Source: 40CM-2-70-7 sp035631315 (lineage in GTDB: Bacteria > Gemmatimonadota > Gemmatimonadetes > Gemmatimonadales > GWC2-71-9). From it: a stretch of 64,000 bases of DNA. This document shows, in pieces, positions 59,644 to 64,000 of this stretch (the stretch's first letter is position 1; each line of letters begins with the position of its first letter). Both the position numbers and the translations under genes were made by a program. Location of the stretch: assembly GCA_035631315.1 (NCBI GenBank), contig DASQIZ010000085.1, positions 29,680 through 93,679 on the forward strand, in the 5' to 3' direction. Below the pieces are notes generated by a model, which worked only from the letters and a program-made list of their open reading frames with translations, was not told the origin of the DNA and did not search any database.

Positions 59644-59672
59644 TTGACCGTGCCGGGGCGCCTTCCTACATT
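59644..59672 (+). promoter_or_regulatory. Promoter of the 59682 gene
   Basis: TTGACC (59644-59649), a 17-base spacer and TACATT (59667-59672), with GTG 59682 9 bases after the -10 box and no ribosome site. If the gene instead starts at CTG 59622, this promoter would be internal. Confidence 0.5.
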
Positions 59673-59681
59673 GGCGGCTGG

Positions 59682-60344
59682 GTGGCACTTGTTTGTGCCA
59701 TGTCGGCATGCCGGGCATCGTCGCTCGTGCCAGTGGCCTTGGCGCCTGCGTCCGTTGAAGCCGCGCGAACGTGGGCGCTGGGGACGACACCGAAGCACGC
59801 GGCGGGCATCCGGTTCAAGTGGCGGTACGAGGACCGGAAGCTGAACGCGGCGGGGCGAGCGACGGCGCGAATTGCGCCACCCGATTCGGTGCGCCTCGAT
59901 TACGCGGCGACCCTGGGCCTGTCGTCGGGCGCGGGGGTGGTGATCGGGGATTCGGTGATCTGGGCGGAGCCCGACCAGGATTTCCGGTCGTTCATTCGTG
60001 GCGCGCCGGTGTTCTGGGCCGCGATGGGGGTCGCCAGGCCGGCTCCGCCGGGTGCGATCGTGACCGATGGGCTGGTGGGTGGCGCGGATCACCCGCGGCA
60101 GGCGTGGCGTTACGCAACCGGTGCCGATACTCTCACGTACGTCGCAGGGAATCAGGCCCTCGACGTCGAGTGGCGCAGTGGCTCGACCGTGGTGGCGCGA
60201 AGTCACACGGATCTCGATGGGCGCGGCTGGCCCGCCCGCGCGCAGGTGGAGTTTCCGGGGACGGGAGCGCGGTTTGAGCTTACAGTGGTGGGGGTCGACA
60301 CGGCGGTCGTGGTACCGCCGGCTCTCTGGCGCAGTCGCCGGTAG
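59682..60344 (+). CDS. Putative lipoprotein of unknown function
   Basis: A beta-rich protein of 220 residues from GTG 59682. A short hydrophobic N-terminus with AMSAC could be a lipobox, but the signal is only 9 residues long and lacks basic residues. A longer form from CTG 59622, which overlaps the previous TGA, would give a more normal n-region (240 residues). The rest (RFKWRYEDRKLNAAGRATARIAPPDSVRLDYAATLG) resembles small LolA/LptE-neighbour proteins in layout, with no firm family. It overlaps the lptE-like start. Confidence 0.65.
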   Translation: MALVCAMSACRASSLVPVALAPASVEAARTWALGTTPKHAAGIRFKWRYEDRKLNAAGRATARIAPPDSVRLDYAATLGLSSGAGVVIGDSVIWAEPDQDFRSFIRGAPVFWAAMGVARPAPPGAIVTDGLVGGADHPRQAWRYATGADTLTYVAGNQALDVEWRSGSTVVARSHTDLDGRGWPARAQVEFPGTGARFELTVVGVDTAVVVPPALWRSRR

Positions 60345-60810
60345 CGTCGCGCTCGCCAACCTGACGGGGTGTCTGTACGGGTTCGCCGGTGGCGGGCTCC
60401 CGAACATCAAGACCGTGGCGATTCAGCCGTTCGACAATCAGACGCCGGTCCCGCAGCTGACGACGGAAGTGAACGATGCGATCCGCCAGGCGTTCGAGAG
60501 CCGGCTCGGGTTGCGGCAGGCCGGAGAGCAGACGGCGGATGCACTGGTGCGTGGGCGGATCGTCGCCTATCAGGCGGACGTGCCGCTCGCCTTCGTGGCC
60601 GGGCAGGGCCAGGCGCCGGTGACCCGGCGTCAGGTGCAGGTGACGGTGGACGTCGAAGTCCTCGATCAGAAAGAGGGCAAGACGATCTGGCAGCGACAGG
60701 GACTCACGGTTCAGGGCGACTACCAGCCGCCCGCCGAAGCGGACGGGCGCAAACAGGCGCTCGACAAGCTGGTGACGGAAATCGTGGAGGGGGCCCAATC
60801 GCAATGGTGA
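60274..60810 (+). CDS. lptE: LptE-like LPS assembly lipoprotein
   Basis: A 178-residue lipoprotein; the lipobox region LANLTGC places Cys33 at the mature end. KTVAIQPFDNQTPVPQLTTEVNDAIRQAFESRL and the beta strands ADALVRGRIVAYQADVP fit the LptE family, which plugs LptD in the outer membrane and completes LPS export. No ATG or GTG start fits; TTG 60274 gives a basic and hydrophobic signal (overlap of 71 bases). An overlapping start in another place cannot be excluded. Confidence 0.75.
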   Translation: MSLQWWGSTRRSWYRRLSGAVAGSVALANLTGCLYGFAGGGLPNIKTVAIQPFDNQTPVPQLTTEVNDAIRQAFESRLGLRQAGEQTADALVRGRIVAYQADVPLAFVAGQGQAPVTRRQVQVTVDVEVLDQKEGKTIWQRQGLTVQGDYQPPAEADGRKQALDKLVTEIVEGAQSQW

Positions 60811-61172
60811 CCGGACGGTCGCGCCGGGGCGCGTCGTCTCTCGGCTGCCTGGTGTCGCTCCTGATCTTCGTCGCGGCCCTGTACTACGGGGTCCACATCG
60901 GCGAAGTGTTTTTCAAGTACTACCGCCTGGTGGACGAGATGGACTCCCAGGCTCGCTTCGCGTCGGCCATCGACAATGGCACCATCCGCCGGCGTCTCGA
61001 AGCCGCCATCGAGGACATCGGGTTGCCCTCGGAGGCGACGGACAATCTCGTCATTACCCGCACCGGCGATCCGCGGAAGATCCACATCGAGACCCATTAC
61101 GGTGAACGGGTGCAGCTCCCGCTCTTCGATCACACCTTTTCGCTCAGTCCATCGGCCGACGAGGGCCTGTAG
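60804..61172 (+). CDS. Small single-helix membrane protein (DUF4845-like)
   Basis: A 122-residue protein with one N-terminal membrane helix (about 12-33, SLGCLVSLLIFVAALYYGVHI) and an exported or cytoplasmic alpha/beta domain (TIRRRLEAAIEDIGLPSEATDNLVITRTGD). The arrangement resembles DUF4845 proteins. ATG overlaps the lptE-like stop. Function unknown. Confidence 0.6.
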   Translation: MVTGRSRRGASSLGCLVSLLIFVAALYYGVHIGEVFFKYYRLVDEMDSQARFASAIDNGTIRRRLEAAIEDIGLPSEATDNLVITRTGDPRKIHIETHYGERVQLPLFDHTFSLSPSADEGL

Positions 61173-61184
61173 GCCGTCACCTCC

Positions 61185-61661
61185 ATGAATACGGCAGGCA
61201 AGGTCCGCTCCTGGGACGGCGCGGCCCGCTGGCGCCGCGGTGAAGGGGGGCGCGTCGTCTTCACGAACGGCGTGTTCGATCTCGTGCACGTGGGGCACGT
61301 GACCTTGCTCGAGGCGGCCCGGAACGAGGGCGCTTCGCTCATCGTCGGCGTAAACAGTGACGCGTCGGTCCGGCGCCTGAAGAAGGGACCCGATCGGCCC
61401 CTGGTGGCCCAGGACGAGCGGGCCCGGGTGCTCGCCGCGCTCGCGGTGGTCGACTGTGTGGTGATCTTCGATCAGGACACCCCGCTCGAGCTGATCAAGC
61501 ACCTGCGCCCTGATGTGCTCGTGAAAGGCGCCGACTACGAGCGCGCTTCCATCGTCGGGGCGGACGAAGTAGAAGGGTGGGGCGGCAAAGTCGTGCGGGT
61601 GCCCCTCGTGCCCGGACATTCGACCACGGAGATGGCCCGCAAACGTCAGGGGGGTCGCTGA
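61185..61661 (+). CDS. D-glycero-beta-D-manno-heptose 1-phosphate adenylyltransferase (RfaE2-type)
   Basis: A 158-residue cytidylyltransferase-like enzyme. VFTNGVFDLVHVGHVTLLEAAR carries the HxGH-type signature and VGVNSDASVRRLKKGPDRPLVAQDERARVLAAL the second one. The single-domain form matches the C-terminal half of HldE, which makes ADP-heptose for LPS inner core. A related family member could use another nucleotide. Confidence 0.88.
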   Translation: MNTAGKVRSWDGAARWRRGEGGRVVFTNGVFDLVHVGHVTLLEAARNEGASLIVGVNSDASVRRLKKGPDRPLVAQDERARVLAALAVVDCVVIFDQDTPLELIKHLRPDVLVKGADYERASIVGADEVEGWGGKVVRVPLVPGHSTTEMARKRQGGR

Positions 61662-62284
61662 AGCTCCTGGTGGGGACGCGGAGTGCCGGGAAGGCCCGGG
61701 AGATCCGGTCCCTGCTCGAAGGGCTCCCATTCGCGGTCGAGTTCCCGGCCGACCGATTCCTCGACCGGCTGCCGGAAGAGGACGACCTGGAGAGCGGGGC
61801 GACGTACGCCGAGAATGCCGTGCTGAAGGCGCGGTACTTCGCGGAGCGGGCGCGGGGCGAAGTAGCGACGGTGGCGGATGATTCGGGCCTCGAAGTCGAC
61901 GCTCTCGGCGGGGCACCCGGGGTCTACTCGGCGCGCTGGGCCGGGGCCGGCGCGACCGATTCCAGCCAGGATGCCCGGAACAACGCGAAGTTGGTCGCGG
62001 CCCTACGGGGAGTCCCTGAAACGAAGCGGACGGCGCGTTACAGGTGCGTGGTGGCCTTTCTCGACCGGGTGAATGGCGCCCCGGAGATCGTGGAGGCCAC
62101 GTGCGAGGGCCGGATCGTGCTGGAGCCCCAGGGGAGGGAAGGGTTCGGATACGATCCCTACTTTTTCTCCCCGGAGCTGGGCCTGACGTTCGGGGAGGCG
62201 TCGGAGCCCGCGAAGCACCGGGTATCTCACCGAGGTCGTGCTTTTCGAGCCTTGGCGGAGATGTTACTCCGGCGCGGTGTTTAG
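61658..62284 (+). CDS. rdgB: XTP/dITP diphosphatase (RdgB/HAM1)
   Basis: A 208-residue house-cleaning pyrophosphatase for non-canonical purine nucleotides. The family N-terminus is MKLLVATRN-GK; here the frame reads (CTG)KLLVGTRSAGKAREI from 61658, with CTG overlapping the previous TGA and AGGGGGG 5 bases before. GTG 61670 would lose the first strand. VADDSGLEVDALGGAPGVYSARWAG and GFGYDPYFFSPELG are the other motifs. The start is chosen as CTG with moderate certainty. Confidence 0.93.
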   Translation: MKLLVGTRSAGKAREIRSLLEGLPFAVEFPADRFLDRLPEEDDLESGATYAENAVLKARYFAERARGEVATVADDSGLEVDALGGAPGVYSARWAGAGATDSSQDARNNAKLVAALRGVPETKRTARYRCVVAFLDRVNGAPEIVEATCEGRIVLEPQGREGFGYDPYFFSPELGLTFGEASEPAKHRVSHRGRAFRALAEMLLRRGV

Positions 62285-62313
62285 GTTTGTAGATTGTAGG
62301 TCGCAGTTACTAG

Positions 62314-62350
62314 GCGTCTGCGCGTCAACGCGTCTGTGCGTCTAGTCTTA
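62314..62350 (+). repeat. GCGTCT-unit repeat before tRNA-Pro
   Basis: GGCGTCTGCGCGTC (from 62313) and GCGTCTGTGCGTCTAGTCTTA (62330-62350) are the same kind of sequence as 9111-9137: they share GCGTCTGCGCGTC and GCGTCTAGTCTTA. It ends at the first base of the tRNA. Confidence 0.65.
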
Positions 62351-62424
62351 CGGGGCGTGGCGCAGTCCGGTAGCGCGCCTGGTTTGGGACCAGGAGGCCG
62401 CGGGTTCGAATCCCGCCGCCCCGA
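62351..62424 (+). tRNA. tRNA-Pro (anticodon TGG)
   Basis: Acceptor arm CGGGGCG/CGCCCCG, D arm GCGC...GCGC, anticodon stem CCTGG/CCAGG with loop TTTGGGA (anticodon TGG) and T arm GCGGG/CCCGC with TTCGAAT loop. The 3' CCA is not encoded. Followed by an integrase, so it is a likely attachment site. Confidence 0.95.
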
Positions 62425-62438
62425 TTACTTGAAGATCA

Positions 62439-62472
62439 AGCCTTGCATCGACTTCGGGTGCGAGGCTTTTTT
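62439..62472 (+). terminator. Terminator after tRNA-Pro
   Basis: AGCCTTGCA (62439-62447) pairs with TGCGAGGCT (62459-62467, one G-U) over an 11-base loop and is followed by a T-run to 62472. It could end both the tRNA transcript and, from the other side, face the integrase gene. Confidence 0.75.
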
Positions 62473-62520
62473 CTTCCCGACTAGCGACAGTGTGTGTAAC
62501 CGTGTGAGTTTCTTGAGCAG

Positions 62521-63666
62521 CTACCGACTCATCAGTCGCCGCGTCGGATTCCGCACGACCTCACGCACCGTCTCGGGATCGGTTTGGAGATATGATGTCA
62601 GCAGGGTATGGGTGTCACGCCACCCGCCTGCCTCCGCCACATCCTTCACCGGATATCCCTTCCGCTCGCTGGCCCACTTCCGCCGCAGGGAATGCCACAA
62701 CCCCCCTGGCGGCTTGGCTGCACCTGCAAGACGAAAGGCCCGGCGGAGCCACCGGTCCATCACCTCCCGGCTGCACGACTCGGCCGGGTCCTTCGGCGCA
62801 GGGAACACCGGCATGTTGCCGATCGCCCGTTGCACCTGTCGCGCCTCGAAGAGGGCCTCGCGTACTCCCTCGCTCATCGGCACGACCTGCTCGTAGCCCT
62901 TCTTGTCGTGCACCGCGAGCCAGCGAATCGTCCCGGCGTCGAAGTCGACGTCGTCCCAACGTAGGTTCCGCCAGGCAGAGAGCCGCCGGCCGGTCCCTTC
63001 CGCGACGATCAACGCGAGCCGGAGTCTCGGATCAACCTGATCCGCCACTGCCAACAGCTGGAGATAGACGTCATGTTGCATCACAGGCCGCCGGGGATTC
63101 TTCTCCCGGGGGAGCCGGATGCCCACCCAAGGATTCTCGGCCAACAAGCGCCGCCCCTGGGCCGTCCGTTCGCGTGTGCCCCACCGGAGCACTCGGAGTA
63201 GCATCTCCAGATCCGCTGCAATGGTCCGGTCGCGCACGGGGCGTCTCTTCCTGCCTACCGCCCCCGACCGCCGAGCCTGCGTGTACCGCTGCACATCGGA
63301 AACCGAGAGGGACTCCACCCGCCGGGTGGGACCGAGGAAGTCGGTCACACGCTGAAGCATCCGGCCTTCCTCGCGCTGCGGCCTCGGTTGCTTCCCTTGG
63401 TGCGCCGGGCTGGTGAAGTACAGATCGACCAGCATCCCCAGTGTCAGGGTCTCCGCAGCGAGCGCCTCTTCATTCGCTTGGAGGGCGAGCAGCAGTTCAT
63501 ACCCTTGGCGAATGGCCTTTTCTTGGTCCCGATGGCCGAGACTCTTTCTGACCTCCTTTCCGTTCAGGTAGACCGACCGCATCAAGGAGCCGCCAGGGTA
63601 CATCTCGTACAGCCGTACCCGCGCTCCACGTTTACCGATAGACCTCGTCCAGCACTTCCGGTTCAT
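62521..63666 (-). CDS. Tyrosine recombinase/integrase
   Basis: A 381-residue integrase with a SAM-like core-binding domain (about 70-185) and catalytic domain. Catalytic residues: Arg228 in EGTGRRLSAWRNL, Lys255/256 in HDKKGYE, His325 and Arg328 in GGLWHSLRRKW, Trp349 (in place of the second His) in AGGWRDTH, and Tyr359 in LTSYLQT. It is oriented toward tRNA-Pro, so the element has probably integrated at the 3' end of that tRNA. The stop is 96 bases from the tRNA. The ATG overlaps the stop of the helix-turn-helix gene. Confidence 0.92.
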   Translation of the reverse strand: MNRKCWTRSIGKRGARVRLYEMYPGGSLMRSVYLNGKEVRKSLGHRDQEKAIRQGYELLLALQANEEALAAETLTLGMLVDLYFTSPAHQGKQPRPQREEGRMLQRVTDFLGPTRRVESLSVSDVQRYTQARRSGAVGRKRRPVRDRTIAADLEMLLRVLRWGTRERTAQGRRLLAENPWVGIRLPREKNPRRPVMQHDVYLQLLAVADQVDPRLRLALIVAEGTGRRLSAWRNLRWDDVDFDAGTIRWLAVHDKKGYEQVVPMSEGVREALFEARQVQRAIGNMPVFPAPKDPAESCSREVMDRWLRRAFRLAGAAKPPGGLWHSLRRKWASERKGYPVKDVAEAGGWRDTHTLLTSYLQTDPETVREVVRNPTRRLMSR

Positions 63667-64000
63667 GTCTTCCTCCGGAGTCGGGCGATGTCCTGGGCAT
63701 CGGCAGTCGGATCATACGAACCGTCCTCGGTCGTAGCAAGCTGTTGAAGGTCCCGGCGCCGGATGGCGATGTGCGCCTTTGGGTTTTCGCGGCGGTCGGG
63801 CAGCCGGCCGCCGCGCACCGCCCGCCGGATCGTTTCGGTCGAGCGACCGGCCTCGCGAGCCGCTTGGGCGGTATCCAACTCCTGGCTGAGCCAGGTGTCT
63901 GCTGCAGCCACCAGGCGCCGGAGCAGGGCGAGGCGGGCCGCGACAGCCTCGTCAGCTCCGTTCTCCCGCAAGAGGGCTGTCTCGGCGAGTGCTTCTTGGG
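63663..64000 (-). CDS. Helix-turn-helix (excisionase-like) protein, 5' end cut by window edge
   Basis: The frame is open to the window end, so the N-terminus is missing; at least 112 residues are seen. LDTAQAAREAGRSTETIRRAVRGGRLPDRREN is a MerR/excisionase-type winged helix segment that ends in IAIRRRDLQQLA, typical of small DNA-binding proteins next to integrases. A TTG at 63971 could be a start but upstream codons continue in frame. It overlaps the integrase start by 4 bases and probably controls excision or integrase expression. Confidence 0.75.
   Translation of the reverse strand, partial: QEALAETALLRENGADEAVAARLALLRRLVAAADTWLSQELDTAQAAREAGRSTETIRRAVRGGRLPDRRENPKAHIAIRRRDLQQLATTEDGSYDPTADAQDIARLRRKT

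Noticed and set aside
1..64000. CRISPR array
   Set aside because: No regularly spaced direct repeats of 20-40 bases were seen in the intergenic regions, which are all short.

Overview
The window is high-GC, tightly packed chromosomal DNA of a Gram-negative (diderm) bacterium, most probably a member of the Gemmatimonadota. This is inferred from gene content and style, not from a database match. The content includes LPS and outer-membrane genes (LptE-like lipoprotein, LpxH-like hydrolase, heptose adenylyltransferase, beta-barrel proteins), bacillithiol synthesis (bshA), the GatCAB amidotransferase, the alternative two-domain GlmU family and many small secreted or lipoprotein genes. Genes sit in long operons with ATGA, GTGA, TTG and apparently CTGA overlaps. 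No stretch longer than 300 bases lacks a gene.

Layout. 1-6968: bshA end, UbiA prenyltransferase, uppP, birA, coaX, a second UbiA, two unknown membrane proteins, an NlpC/P60 hydrolase and a lipoprotein. 6965-9097: CIRCE-controlled groES-groEL with terminator. 9148-12811: a HEAT-repeat protein and an HD-GYP-like phosphohydrolase that share an N-terminal domain, then a secreted protein. 12818-17666 (minus): an operon of roadblock/MglB-like protein, response regulator, mannose-1-P guanylyltransferase, GlmU-like protein and a transmembrane Ser/Thr kinase. 17760-26504: lipoprotein, serS, sensor kinase, pcrA-type helicase, gatC-gatA-gatB, lipoprotein. 26501-29063 (minus): phospholipase C-like protein, DUF948-like protein, cation/proton antiporter. 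29126-41935: murA, pgeF, then rimP-nusA-ylxQ-infB-ylxP-rbfA-truB-ribF-secD-secF-tatD. 41951-44806: fhs, ridA, an acetyltransferase. 44818-44946: selenocysteine tRNA with terminator. 45032-50198: small secreted peptide, M1 peptidase, zinc ribbon protein, lipid kinase, DUF5683-like protein, murI and a convergent LpxH-like gene. 50285-62284: deoC, two-domain ALDH16-type dehydrogenase, PduL, thioesterase, HEAT-cyclophilin, a large outer-membrane zincin/propeller/barrel protein, lipoproteins, lptE-like, heptose adenylyltransferase, rdgB. 62351-64000: tRNA-Pro followed by a tyrosine integrase and a helix-turn-helix gene, the edge of an integrated element.

Functional themes. The window combines translation and RNA processing (serS, gatCAB, rimP-nusA-infB-rbfA-truB, two tRNAs), protein folding and export (groESL, secDF, cyclophilin), envelope construction (uppP, murA, murI, lpxH-like, lptE-like, hldE-like) and signalling (sensor kinase, HD-GYP, roadblock/response regulator/kinase operon). 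The most notable points are: a clear selC gene, which predicts a selenoprotein machinery elsewhere in the genome; several promoters placed so close to start codons that the mRNAs should be leaderless; CTG start codons in truB and rdgB; a deoC-ALDH16-pduL aldehyde operon without microcompartment shell genes; an inverted repeat that forms the linker of the ALDH16 protein; and an element integrated next to tRNA-Pro.
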